DNA from: Curvibacter sp. CHRR-16
Lineage (GTDB): Bacteria; Pseudomonadota; Gammaproteobacteria; Burkholderiales; Burkholderiaceae_C
Direction of reading: 5' to 3'
Assembly (NCBI RefSeq): GCF_018474005.1
Contig: NZ_JAHCSH010000002.1
Coordinates: forward strand, 372,001-436,000
DNA: 64,000 nucleotides
The position numbers were made by a program, and so were the translations under genes. Position 1 is the first letter of the stretch; each line of letters begins with the position of its first letter. Of this stretch, positions 44,415 through 53,220 are shown in pieces. A model generated the notes under the pieces. It was not told the DNA's origin. It did no database searches and saw only the letters and a list, made by a program, of their open reading frames with translations.

Positions 44415-45701
44415 CTACCGCCCTGTAAGCGATGCAGCCACTGCACGCCGGAACAAGGGCAAATGCTGGCCCACGCGCAAAGCGGCACGGCGCAACAAGC
44501 GCGCTGCCGCATGCTCGCTGGTGTACAGGTGGGTAATAGCCTGTGTCGCTATGAAGGTGGGCTGACTGCTCATGCGCTGTGCACGTTCATAGCGCGCCAA
44601 AGCGTGGGCGTCAGCCACCCCTCGCCCTTGGGACCATGACTGAACCAGAGCATGGGCCAAATGCTCCACACTGCGCAGCCCCAAGTTAAAGCCATGTGCG
44701 GTCACCGGGTGCATGCCACAAGCGGCATCCCCCACACACGCCAAGCGGGGGCCAACCAAACGCCTAGGGTACACAGCCACCAAAGGATAGACATGGCGTG
44801 TGCTGCACAAGGCCATGGCACCCAAGCGGCCAGCAAAGCGTTGCTGCATATCCGCATTGAAGCGGGCATCGTCCATGTGCTCCACCGGCCTCATCTGGGC
44901 TGCGGGCAGCGTCAACACCACCGAAGAGCGGGGCATCCCTGTCTCGGAGCACGGATTCATGGGCAGCAAAGCCAAGGTTTGGCCATAGCCAAACCACTCC
45001 CACGCTTGGTGGGCATGGTCACGCTCGTGGCGCATGGTGCACACCAGCATGCTGCGACCAAAGTCATGCATATCAGCAGCCAAGCCCAAAGCCCGGCGCA
45101 CGCCCGAATGGCGGCTATCGGCTGCCACCAGTAACTGGGTGTGCAAGCGTCGCCCATCAGCCAGTTCCACCACCGCGCCATCGGCCTGCACGTCCACGGC
45201 GTGGACGCTGCTATCGGCCAGCAAGGTGGTTTGCACATGCGGCATCGGCGATGCAGGCTCCAAACTGGGGGAAAGGGCATCCCACAGCGCTTGGCGTATG
45301 TGGTGGTTGGCGACCAAAAAACCCAATTCCTGAGGCGCATGGCTGCGCTGCACTGGAGCATCGCGATGGCTGATGGTCATGGCAAACGGGTCATCGCCAT
45401 CCATCACCAAGGCATCTTTCAACGGTGATTTGGCCTGCGCGGGTATGCGCTGCCACACCCCCCACTGCTGCAGCAGCGCTACGCTGTGCTGGGTGAGGGC
45501 AATCTCTCGGCCATCGAAAGCGGGGGCTTCCAAACTACTGCGCGGCGCTTGTTCGACCAAACCAATGCGCAACGCAGCGGCTGCGGGCAAGCTGTGCTGC
45601 AGTTGCAAAGCCAGCGACAGGCCTGCTGGGCCTGCGCCAACAATCAGGACGTCATACGCAGCGTTGGATGATGCAACAGAGGAAAAGTCGTTTGGTGCCA
45701 T
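44415..45701 (-). CDS. UbiH/UbiF/UbiM-type ubiquinone biosynthesis hydroxylase
   Basis: A 428-residue flavoprotein monooxygenase of the ubiquinone hydroxylase family. The FAD motif VLIVGAGPAGLSLAL is near residue 20, the EIALTQHSVALLQQWG segment follows, and the second FAD motif GDAACGMHPVTAHGFNLGL is at about 340-358. That last sequence resembles UbiM-type enzymes more than UbiH or UbiF, but distinguishing them needs a tree. It would hydroxylate the benzoquinone ring during ubiquinone synthesis. Neighbours are unrelated. Confidence 0.85.
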   Translation of the reverse strand: MAPNDFSSVASSNAAYDVLIVGAGPAGLSLALQLQHSLPAAAALRIGLVEQAPRSSLEAPAFDGREIALTQHSVALLQQWGVWQRIPAQAKSPLKDALVMDGDDPFAMTISHRDAPVQRSHAPQELGFLVANHHIRQALWDALSPSLEPASPMPHVQTTLLADSSVHAVDVQADGAVVELADGRRLHTQLLVAADSRHSGVRRALGLAADMHDFGRSMLVCTMRHERDHAHQAWEWFGYGQTLALLPMNPCSETGMPRSSVVLTLPAAQMRPVEHMDDARFNADMQQRFAGRLGAMALCSTRHVYPLVAVYPRRLVGPRLACVGDAACGMHPVTAHGFNLGLRSVEHLAHALVQSWSQGRGVADAHALARYERAQRMSSQPTFIATQAITHLYTSEHAAARLLRRAALRVGQHLPLFRRAVAASLTGR

Positions 45702-45765
45702 GGCACAGCAGCATAGCTACGCCAAGGAAATAGGCTTTGCCGCACGTCAAAGGACACTCAGCACT

Positions 45766-46446
45766 CTATCGCCGTGCTATCGCTTTGTTCCAAGCAGAAA
45801 CCAAGAGGGTTTCGATATCGAATACGGGGCGTCCTGTAGCACGTATCACCGCATCGCGGTAGGGCGGCATATTGGTGCACTCAAAGACGATGCTGCGCAC
45901 CTCCGGGTGGCGCGCCACCAAGGCCATGGCAGCATCCACGACATTGCGCTCAGCCTCCACCACGTCAAGCTGTAACTCATTACCGAGCAATCGGCGGTGG
46001 AATTCACAACCGGGCTCAATGCCTTGCACGGGGGTGTTCGGCGGAACACCAGCTTGCCCCAGAATGGCATCGGTTAACGATGCCGCATCAATGGTCACGA
46101 TGCCTGGCAAAGGCACCCATGCACCTTGCAGAAGGCTCGATGTCAGCACTGGTACGGATACCTGCTCCGACAAGAAGGATTGGTAGGCCGCCAAAAACCC
46201 ACAACTGGTAGAAATCATGCTAGCCCCTTGGGCAACCAGTTCCCGCGCTGCATCCACAAACGGTTCCAAGAGAGTTGGATCAGCCTCTTTAATAACGCGC
46301 TGCGGCGATGCGCCACGCACGATGGTGTAGCGCACCGGAATCCCCGCGCGCGCGAAAGTCTCGGCATTGCCCACATCGCCCACGGGGCGAGGGAACTGCG
46401 TATCCAGCATCAAAATGCCAAGGAACGCGGGAGCGGGATTCACCAT
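45766..46446 (-). CDS. Aspartate/glutamate/hydantoin racemase family protein
   Basis: A 226-residue protein of the Asp/Glu racemase superfamily. The two catalytic cysteines are seen in ISTSCGFLAAY and FECTNMPPY, as in cofactor-independent racemases and maleate isomerases. ATG 46446 has AAGG upstream. It sits at the end of an amino-acid ABC transport unit with a DadA-like enzyme, so it may interconvert L and D forms before oxidation (inference). Confidence 0.85.
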   Translation of the reverse strand: MVNPAPAFLGILMLDTQFPRPVGDVGNAETFARAGIPVRYTIVRGASPQRVIKEADPTLLEPFVDAARELVAQGASMISTSCGFLAAYQSFLSEQVSVPVLTSSLLQGAWVPLPGIVTIDAASLTDAILGQAGVPPNTPVQGIEPGCEFHRRLLGNELQLDVVEAERNVVDAAMALVARHPEVRSIVFECTNMPPYRDAVIRATGRPVFDIETLLVSAWNKAIARR

Positions 46447-46485
46447 GTCAGACCTTCTTGTGGGATAAGCTTGCAACGACACTCA

Positions 46486-47286
46486 CTAGGCCGCATGCGG
46501 TGTTGTTCCGACACCGCGCGACTCGCTGGCCCTGAAGCGACTCAAGAAACTGCGCGTGGCTTCTTGGCGCGGGTTATCGATCACCACAGACGGTGGGCCT
46601 GCTTCGGTCACGACACCATCGCGCATGAAGATGACTTGATCGGCCACTTCACGGGCAAATGCAATTTCATGCGTCACCATGATCATGGTCATGCCTTCGC
46701 GCGCCAACTCTTTCACCACATTGAGCACTTCCCCCACGAGCTCGGGGTCGAGCGCCGATGTGCATTCATCGAACAACATCACCGCTGGTTGCATCGCCAG
46801 AGCACGCGCAATCGCCACGCGTTGCTTTTGGCCACCGGAAAGTTTGTCCGGGTAGTAGCTGGCCCGGTCGGCCAGGCCGACCTTCTTGAGCAAGGCCAAG
46901 GCCGTTGCCTGCGCCTCTGAAGCGGGCTTGCGCTGCACGGTGACAGGGCCTTCCATCACGTTCTGCAATACCGTCATGTGCGGGAACAAATTGAAGTGCT
47001 GGAAAACCATCCCAGTAGTGGCACGGAACTGAGCCAGTTGTTTTTCAGACGGCATCACAGTGTTGCGGCCATCGAATGCGATGGATTGCGCTCCCACGGT
47101 GATGCGCCCTCCATCAGGCACCGTCAGCAAGTTAATGCAGCGCAACAACGTGGATTTGCCAGAACCCGAAGGGCCAATCATCGCCACGACTTGGCCACGC
47201 TGGACTTCGAGATGGATGTCCTTGAGAACGGAGGTCTGACCAAAACTTTTCTTCAGACTCTCAATGCGGATGAGGGGTTGGGACAT
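46486..47286 (-). CDS. Amino-acid ABC transporter ATPase, GlnQ-like
   Basis: A 266-residue ATPase of the polar-amino-acid uptake family: Walker A GPSGSGKST, signature LSGGQKQRVA, Walker B VMLFDECTSALDPE, H-loop VTHE. Note DEC instead of DEP in the Walker B extension; this variant occurs in the family. It starts 1 base before the permease stop region, with GGAG upstream, and drives uptake with the permease and the binding protein at 49.5 kb. Confidence 0.93.
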   Translation of the reverse strand: MSQPLIRIESLKKSFGQTSVLKDIHLEVQRGQVVAMIGPSGSGKSTLLRCINLLTVPDGGRITVGAQSIAFDGRNTVMPSEKQLAQFRATTGMVFQHFNLFPHMTVLQNVMEGPVTVQRKPASEAQATALALLKKVGLADRASYYPDKLSGGQKQRVAIARALAMQPAVMLFDECTSALDPELVGEVLNVVKELAREGMTMIMVTHEIAFAREVADQVIFMRDGVVTEAGPPSVVIDNPRQEATRSFLSRFRASESRGVGTTPHAA

Positions 47287-47287
47287 A

Positions 47288-48076
47288 TCAGCTCTCCTTG
47301 ACGGCGGCTACTTCGAGACGCTTGGCCCACAGCGTGATGGGCAGCAACACCGCGAAATACACCACGGCGATGAATGTATAGACCTCCAAAGGGCGGTAGG
47401 TGTCGTGCGCAATCACCTGCCCTTGGTACAGCAAATCGGGCACAGCCAGCACCGACAACAGCGAGGTGTTCTTGAGCTGCATGATGGACTGGCTCATCAA
47501 GGGGGGAACCATGCGCCGAAACGCTTGCGGCAGCACCACGCGCTTCATCAGCTGGTAGCGGGTCATGCCCAGCGCTTTCGCCGCTTCAACCTGCCCCACG
47601 TCGATAGAGATCACCCCACCACGCACAATTTCGGAATAAAACGCGCCGCCATACAGCGCCAGACTGAGCGTAGCGGCACCAATGGCCGATATTTCGATGC
47701 CCGTGAGCACCGGCAAAGCGTAGTAAAACCACACCAGCTGCACCAGCACGGGCGTACAACGGAACACTTCCACATAGGCACGCAGGGGGGCGGTAATGAA
47801 GGGGTCACTCGACAAACGCCCCAGCCCCACGACCACACCCACGATCAAACCCAAGACGACGCAGACCACTGTGAACAGGAGGGTGTAACCCAAACCCGAA
47901 AGGAGCAGCTTGCGGTATTTCCACAGCATGGCAAAGTCCCAGTCGTAGTTCACACTGGCATTGGAACTGTAGGTTCGCAATAGATAAAGCGCCCCACCCA
48001 CAACAGCCAGCAAGACGAGCAGCGCCAGCCAACGCGAGCGCAGTGACCTGCTGCCCACCAATTCAGAATTCCCCAT
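47288..48076 (-). CDS. Amino-acid ABC transporter permease
   Basis: A 262-residue permease of the HisM/GlnP type with about five helices and the ATPase-contact loop EAAKALGMTRYQLMKRVVLPQAFRR. The EVFRCTPVLVQLVWFYY segment is typical. ATG 48076 is supported by AAAGAG; an ATG five codons earlier is the alternative. Only one permease gene is present, so it should act as a homodimer. Confidence 0.92.
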   Translation of the reverse strand: MGNSELVGSRSLRSRWLALLVLLAVVGGALYLLRTYSSNASVNYDWDFAMLWKYRKLLLSGLGYTLLFTVVCVVLGLIVGVVVGLGRLSSDPFITAPLRAYVEVFRCTPVLVQLVWFYYALPVLTGIEISAIGAATLSLALYGGAFYSEIVRGGVISIDVGQVEAAKALGMTRYQLMKRVVLPQAFRRMVPPLMSQSIMQLKNTSLLSVLAVPDLLYQGQVIAHDTYRPLEVYTFIAVVYFAVLLPITLWAKRLEVAAVKES

Positions 48077-48151
48077 GGTTTTCTCTTTCATTTAACGTAA
48101 TTGGTTTCCTGATCCCCAACAAATTCCTCAACCCAAGGCATATGGATTTGC

Positions 48152-49405
48152 CTACTTCAACCATCTTAGTGGCGAAAATGGACGCGGATCGATGGGGGTT
48201 GACTCGCCCTGCATGAGGGCACCGAGCAAGGCCGCAGTACCGGTACTGGTACTGAAGCCCACATGCTGGTGGCCAAAAGCCAACCACAGTCCAGGCAAAC
48301 GGGGGGCGGGCCCAATCACGGGTCGGCTGTCGGGCAAGGTGGGGCGACGGCCCAACCAAGCATCCTCTTCCAGCCGCGCCCCCAAGGGCAATGCTTCGCG
48401 CGCCGCACGCTCTGCCAAATCCAGCTGCACTAGCGACTTGGGCGCATCCAGGTCTGCCAACTGCACGCCCGTGGTCAGCCGCAAGCCTTGCTCCATGGGC
48501 GACAGGACATAGCCACCACCTGTGTCGTACACCGGGCGATGCAGGGTTGCCCCACTGAGTGCGCCATAGTGCATGTGGTAGCCGCGTTCGTACGCCATCG
48601 GCACAGACAGTCCCATGCGTCCCAAGAGTTGCTTGGCCCATGGGCCCACTGCCAGCACCAGTTGCTTCACGACCATGGAGGGGCCCGTACCGCCCAACTC
48701 CCAGCCCGCATCGTGGGGCGTCACATCGCGTATCTCACGCTGTACCAGCGTTCCCCCGCGCTGTACGAACAGGCGTGTGTAAGCTTCGACCACGCGACCG
48801 GGACTGTCCACCGAGGCAGTGTCTTTGATCCACAGCGCCTTGGGAAAAATGGGTCGCAAGGCAGGCTCCAGATCCGACAAGGCGTGGCCATCGAGCACCT
48901 GCGTGGATACCGCATACGACCCCAGAACATCGCGTGTCCACTGGGCATCGGCAAAAGCCTGTTCCGAGCGGTACAGAAACATCCACCCGTTTTCCCGCCA
49001 CCGGTGCAACTCCCCCGCTTCACCCAACAAACGCCGATGCTCTGGCATGGACAAACGAATCAGCGCATCCAATGCCGTGGTCGTCTCCCTGCAAGGCACT
49101 TGGCGAGCGCGCGACAAGAAAGCCAGCGCCCAGTGCGCATTGCGGGCTAGGAATGCGGGGTCGTAGCGAAACGACGCGGATCGGTTGCGCAGCAGCTTGG
49201 GCAGTGCGCGCCACAAGGTCGGGTTATTGAAGGGCACCAACGAACTGCGCGCGATGACTCCCGCATTGCCGTAAGAGGTCTCATGGCCCGGGTGCTGGCG
49301 ATCTATCAACACCACATCAAAACCGCGGCGTTGCAATTCCAGTGCACAAGTAACACCAACCACGCCGGCACCCAAAACGGCGACGCGTTGTTCAACGGAG
49401 TTCAT
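48152..49405 (-). CDS. D-amino-acid dehydrogenase-like FAD oxidoreductase (second copy)
   Basis: A 417-residue DAO-family flavoprotein. It has VAVLGAGVVGVTCALELQRRG at the N-terminus, HETSYGNAGVIARSS, and LWLAFGHQHVGFSTSTGTA near the C-terminus. It is clearly related to the copy at 42-43.2 kb but well diverged, and sits in a different transport unit between the binding protein and the permease. Probably oxidises the D-amino acid imported by that unit (inference). Confidence 0.88.
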   Translation of the reverse strand: MNSVEQRVAVLGAGVVGVTCALELQRRGFDVVLIDRQHPGHETSYGNAGVIARSSLVPFNNPTLWRALPKLLRNRSASFRYDPAFLARNAHWALAFLSRARQVPCRETTTALDALIRLSMPEHRRLLGEAGELHRWRENGWMFLYRSEQAFADAQWTRDVLGSYAVSTQVLDGHALSDLEPALRPIFPKALWIKDTASVDSPGRVVEAYTRLFVQRGGTLVQREIRDVTPHDAGWELGGTGPSMVVKQLVLAVGPWAKQLLGRMGLSVPMAYERGYHMHYGALSGATLHRPVYDTGGGYVLSPMEQGLRLTTGVQLADLDAPKSLVQLDLAERAAREALPLGARLEEDAWLGRRPTLPDSRPVIGPAPRLPGLWLAFGHQHVGFSTSTGTAALLGALMQGESTPIDPRPFSPLRWLK

Positions 49406-49432
49406 AACTAATTTTTATGGCTGACGCAATAC

Positions 49433-49466
49433 AAAAAGCCACTGAAGGCCCACGGCCATCAGCGGC
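49433..49466 (-). terminator. Intrinsic terminator behind the binding-protein gene
   Basis: On the minus strand a 13-bp stem (one U-U mismatch and one G-U pair) with a 3-base loop is followed directly by TTTTT. A smaller dyad TCACAG/CTGTGA (49467-49485) lies between it and the stop codon. It sits between the binding-protein gene and the downstream DadA, permease and ATPase genes, so it should cap most transcripts and let a fraction read through. Confidence 0.75.
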
Positions 49467-49491
49467 TCACAGAATTATGCTGTGATCGGAA

Positions 49492-50325
49492 TCAGAACTT
49501 GATATCTGCGGTGAAAGCACTGGCTGGAACCCCTGCCAACTTCTCCATATTGCTGAGGATCACGCGGCGCACTTCACCACGGCCACGGTACTCTTCCAGC
49601 CACTTGTTCACATTTTTCTGCATAGTGAGATCGGCCTCTTTTTGCAAGCCAATGCTCACAGGTGCAGTGAACACGGGGGTTGGCACATACATCGAGCCAA
49701 TCGAGGCGCGCTTGGCCAGCAAGGGCTGGGCCAGCAAGATCACGAGGACTTGGCAATCGGCTTTGCCCGCTTGCAGGGCCAGTGTGGCTGAAGACGAGTT
49801 TTCCAAGCGCTGCACATCGGCCTGTGGCAAGGACTTGGTCGCAAACTGGTCATGACTGGAACCCACATCGACCGCAATTTTTACCGTCGATTTGTTGAGC
49901 TGCTCCCATGTAGTGGGTGCCAAGCCTTTGCGGCACACCGCTGTGTAGGTGTTTTCGAACAAGGTCTCCGAGAAGTTCACCACTTCCTTGCGCGCGGGGG
50001 TCGGTGCCATGCCGAACATCACATCAATTTTGTTGGATTGCAAATCCAACACGGCGTTGCCCCACGTGGTCTCCACGAACTCGAGCTTAGCGCCCAACTT
50101 CTTGGCCAAATCCTCCGCGAAGTCAGGGCCAAACCCTTCCCACTTGCCTGTCTCCAGATTCTTGTTGTAGTAGGGGATGGCACCTGCCACCACGCCAATG
50201 CGCAAGGTTTTGGTTCGCTGCACCCGAGCGGCCGAGCTTTCGGTCACTTGCGCGCCCACAGTCAAAGAAAAACACAAGCCCGCAACAGCAGCCAAAGCCC
50301 GCAAGGCAAGAAAACGACGATTCAT
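49492..50325 (-). CDS. Amino-acid ABC transporter substrate-binding protein
   Basis: A 277-residue family-3 solute-binding protein with a signal peptide (MNRRFLALRALAAVAGLCFS...GAQ). RTKTLRIGVVAGAIPYYNKN and GFGPDFAEDLAKKLGAKLE are the typical binding-site segments. ATG 50325 is used because GGAGCG precedes it. It is the first gene of the unit ending with the racemase and would be its most expressed product given the terminator behind it. Ligand unknown. Confidence 0.9.
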   Translation of the reverse strand: MNRRFLALRALAAVAGLCFSLTVGAQVTESSAARVQRTKTLRIGVVAGAIPYYNKNLETGKWEGFGPDFAEDLAKKLGAKLEFVETTWGNAVLDLQSNKIDVMFGMAPTPARKEVVNFSETLFENTYTAVCRKGLAPTTWEQLNKSTVKIAVDVGSSHDQFATKSLPQADVQRLENSSSATLALQAGKADCQVLVILLAQPLLAKRASIGSMYVPTPVFTAPVSIGLQKEADLTMQKNVNKWLEEYRGRGEVRRVILSNMEKLAGVPASAFTADIKF

Positions 50326-50413
50326 AGGAACGCTCCAATACAAGTGATTCAAGTTTTACAGGGAAGCAAAAAACATGCGCGGTGCGTACGATACTGCAGT
50401 TTGGTAGCCCCAC

Positions 50414-51187
50414 TCACAGCTTGCTGAAGTCCGGATGGCGCTTGTCCATGAAAGCGGTGAAAGCCTCTTTGGCAGCGGGTTCGCGCAGCATGCGGGCAAA
50501 GCTGTGCGCCTCTTCCTCGATGCGCGCCAGCAAAGCGGCTTGTTGGCCGCCCTTGAGCAAACGCTTGGTTTCCACCAGCGAGCTCAGTGGTTTGGCCGCC
50601 AGCTTGCGGGCTTGGGCTTGGGCATAGCCATTGGCCTCGGTCGGCGGCACCACGCGGTTGACCAAGCCCACTTCGAGCGCTGCTTCGGCAAAGAAAGGCT
50701 CGCCCATCAAGAGCGCCTCCGCTGCACGGTGCATGCCCATAAGCTGGGGCACCAGCAAGCTAGAACCGGCCTCGGGGCACAGGCCCAGATTCACAAACGG
50801 CATAGAAAACGCCGCGTTGTCCCCGGCGTACACCAAGTCGCAATGCAGCAGCAAAGTCGTGCCAATACCCACTGCAGGGCCGCACACAGCAGCCAGCAAA
50901 GGCTTGGGAAATGCCACCAAAGCACGCAAGAAACGGAACACTGGGGCATCGGTACTGGCTGGCGGATTGGCCAAAAAGTCTGCAATGTCGTTGCCTGCGG
51001 AGAACACGCCCACATCGCCCTGCAGCAGCACCACGCGCACAGCGGCGTTGGTAGCCGCTTCTTCCAAAGCTTGGGCACAGCTGCTGTACATGGTCTGGGT
51101 AAAGGCGTTTTTCTTCTCCACCCTGTTCAGGGTGATGGTGCAAATGCCATCGGTCAGGTCGGTCAATATGTCGGACATGGTGTTCAT
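50414..51187 (-). CDS. Enoyl-CoA hydratase/isomerase
   Basis: A 257-residue crotonase-fold enzyme. ICTITLNRVEKKNAFTQ and SAGNDIADF form the N-terminal oxyanion region, and KPLLAAVCGPAVGIGTTLLLH the central one; PFVNLGLCPEAGSS carries one catalytic-type Glu. It hydrates or isomerises enoyl-CoA in beta-oxidation. The ATG at 51187 overlaps the thioesterase stop (ATGA). It is the last gene of the TetR-led fatty-acid operon. Confidence 0.9.
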   Translation of the reverse strand: MNTMSDILTDLTDGICTITLNRVEKKNAFTQTMYSSCAQALEEAATNAAVRVVLLQGDVGVFSAGNDIADFLANPPASTDAPVFRFLRALVAFPKPLLAAVCGPAVGIGTTLLLHCDLVYAGDNAAFSMPFVNLGLCPEAGSSLLVPQLMGMHRAAEALLMGEPFFAEAALEVGLVNRVVPPTEANGYAQAQARKLAAKPLSSLVETKRLLKGGQQAALLARIEEEAHSFARMLREPAAKEAFTAFMDKRHPDFSKL

Positions 51188-52023
51188 TCTTTGTAGTAAA
51201 CGATTTGGTGCGTGGTGGCCAGCAGGCTGCCGCTTTGGCTCCAAAGCTGGGCCACATGGTCAAAAAAGCCATGGCGAAAGCCCTGCCCTTGCACCTGCCC
51301 CAACACATAGCCCATACCATGCTGCTGTAGCTGCTCGCCGCTGGCATGGAAATATACCGTGATGGACACCGTGCCCGTGGGCACCATGAGCGCCCGGCGC
51401 GAGTACACGCGGGGGAAGAACATATCGGCCATCGCCGCCAAACCCGCAAAGTCCATCGGACGTGGTGGGATATCGCGCACCCACAGGCGGGTAAGGCTCG
51501 TATCGCTGGTGGTGCCGAGCTCGGTCAATGGCGAACCCTGCATCACACGCCATTCATAACGCGAGAGAAAGGGCCTGTCCAGCAGCATGCGGGGCATGGG
51601 CACCTGCTCGGGAGCCGGCACCACGGGCATCTTGGTTTCATCATCGGCCCATGTATCGCGGCGCAGGGCTGTGACGGCGGTGGCCGTCGTCACCACTTTG
51701 CCATCCTGCTCCATGCGCAACATCCAGTGCTGGGTGGAGCGATTGGTTACCACCGGTTGCGCCACGATGGTGAACGCCCCGTCTGCCACCGCTGCGCAAA
51801 AGTTCACCGTTAGGCTGACGGGCTCACCCAAGCGCTGCGGGTGCAGCCAAGCGGCTTGCAGCATTTGGGCCGCCGTCACGCCCCCATACGGGCCCACCAT
51901 ATTGGCGTATCCCGGATGGGTGTGGCCCTGCCAGCGCACGGTGCCGTCGGCCTCGTGCTGCAATGCAGTCAGGGTCAGTGCTTGGTCCAGCGTATGCACC
52001 CAATCGACCTTACACGCGCTCAA
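51184..52023 (-). CDS. Acyl-CoA thioesterase family protein, double hotdog (TesB-like)
   Basis: A 279-residue two-hotdog protein of the TesB/thioesterase-like family: HPGYANMVGPYGGVTAAQML in the first half and DFAGLAAMADMFFPRVY in the second. Such enzymes release free acid from acyl-CoA. No ATG is well placed: TTG at 52023 overlaps the thiolase end, and GTG at 51999 is a second option. Co-transcribed with the thiolase and enoyl-CoA hydratase; it may balance the CoA pool during beta-oxidation. Confidence 0.82.
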   Translation of the reverse strand: MSACKVDWVHTLDQALTLTALQHEADGTVRWQGHTHPGYANMVGPYGGVTAAQMLQAAWLHPQRLGEPVSLTVNFCAAVADGAFTIVAQPVVTNRSTQHWMLRMEQDGKVVTTATAVTALRRDTWADDETKMPVVPAPEQVPMPRMLLDRPFLSRYEWRVMQGSPLTELGTTSDTSLTRLWVRDIPPRPMDFAGLAAMADMFFPRVYSRRALMVPTGTVSITVYFHASGEQLQQHGMGYVLGQVQGQGFRHGFFDHVAQLWSQSGSLLATTHQIVYYKE

Positions 52024-53203
52024 AAATACCGGCAGCGCCTTGGCCTGTGCCCACGCACATGGTCACCATGCCGTACTTCAGGTTGTGGCGGCGCAGCGCA
52101 TGCACCACGGTGGCGGCGCGGATGGCACCGGTAGCACCCAAGGGGTGACCCAATGCAATGGCCCCGCCCATGGGGTTGACCTTGGCGGGGTCTAGGCCCA
52201 GCGTGTTGATGACCGCCAAGGACTGGGCAGCAAATGCCTCGTTGAGTTCATACCAGTCAATGTCTTGGCTGTTGATGCCGGCATAGCGCAAAGCAGCCGG
52301 AATGGCTTCAATCGGCCCAATACCCATGATTTCGGGTGGCACACCACGGGCGGCGTAGCTCACGAAACGGGCCAAGGGGGTCAGTCCAAATTGCTTGACG
52401 GCTTTTTCACTGGCCAAAATCAAGGCACCAGCGCCATCGCTGGTTTGCGAGCTGTTGCCAGCCGTCACGCTGCCACGCGCGGCAAACACGGGCTTGAGTT
52501 TGCCCAAGGCTTCCAGCGTGGTATCGGGGCGTGGGCCTTCGTCCAGGTTGACCGTGCGTTTTTTGGTTTTGACTTCGCCCGTGGCCAAGTCGGGTACGCG
52601 ATCGACCACCTCAAACGGGGTGATCTCGTCGGCGAACTCGCCCGCTTGCTGCGCTTTCACGGCACGCAGGTGTGACTCCAGCGCAAAAGCGTCTTGCATC
52701 TCGCGCGTCACTTTCCACTGCTGGGCTACTTTTTCAGCCGTCAGCCCCATGCCGTAGGCGATGCCCACGTTTTCGTCACGGCTAAAGACCTCGGGGTTGA
52801 AGGATGGTTTGCCACCGCCCATGGGCACCAAGCTCATGGATTCGGCACCGCCCGCAATCAGGACGTCGGCCTCACCCACGCGGATGCGGTCTGCAGCCAT
52901 TTGGATGGCGGTCACGCCCGAGGCGCAAAAACGGTTGACAGTCACCCCGCCCACAGGATGGTTGAAGGCCAAACCCACGGCCATGCGGGCCATGTTCATG
53001 CCCTGCTCGCCTTCAGGGAAGGAGCAGCCAATGATGGCGTCTTCAATCGCCTTGGGATCCAGTGTGGGCACTTGCAACATGGCACTTTGGATGGCAGCCA
53101 CCAGCAAGTCGTCAGGGCGGGTGTTCTTGAAATACCCGCGTCCGGAACGGCCAATAGGCGTGCGTGTTGCAGCAACGATGTATGCGTCTTGCACTTGTTT
53201 CAT
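52010..53203 (-). CDS. Acetyl-CoA acyltransferase (thiolase, FadA-like)
   Basis: A 397-residue thiolase. The acylated Cys is in NRFCASGVTAIQ; the His is in GHPLGATGAIR and the second Cys in CVGTGQGAA. The DEGPRPDTTLEALGKLKPVF segment is typical of degradative thiolases. It cleaves 3-ketoacyl-CoA as the last beta-oxidation step. It starts 17 bases after the FadN-type gene and overlaps the thioesterase gene. Confidence 0.94.
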   Translation of the reverse strand: MKQVQDAYIVAATRTPIGRSGRGYFKNTRPDDLLVAAIQSAMLQVPTLDPKAIEDAIIGCSFPEGEQGMNMARMAVGLAFNHPVGGVTVNRFCASGVTAIQMAADRIRVGEADVLIAGGAESMSLVPMGGGKPSFNPEVFSRDENVGIAYGMGLTAEKVAQQWKVTREMQDAFALESHLRAVKAQQAGEFADEITPFEVVDRVPDLATGEVKTKKRTVNLDEGPRPDTTLEALGKLKPVFAARGSVTAGNSSQTSDGAGALILASEKAVKQFGLTPLARFVSYAARGVPPEIMGIGPIEAIPAALRYAGINSQDIDWYELNEAFAAQSLAVINTLGLDPAKVNPMGGAIALGHPLGATGAIRAATVVHALRRHNLKYGMVTMCVGTGQGAAGIFERV

Positions 53204-53220
53204 GTGTGTCTCCGGTCGGG

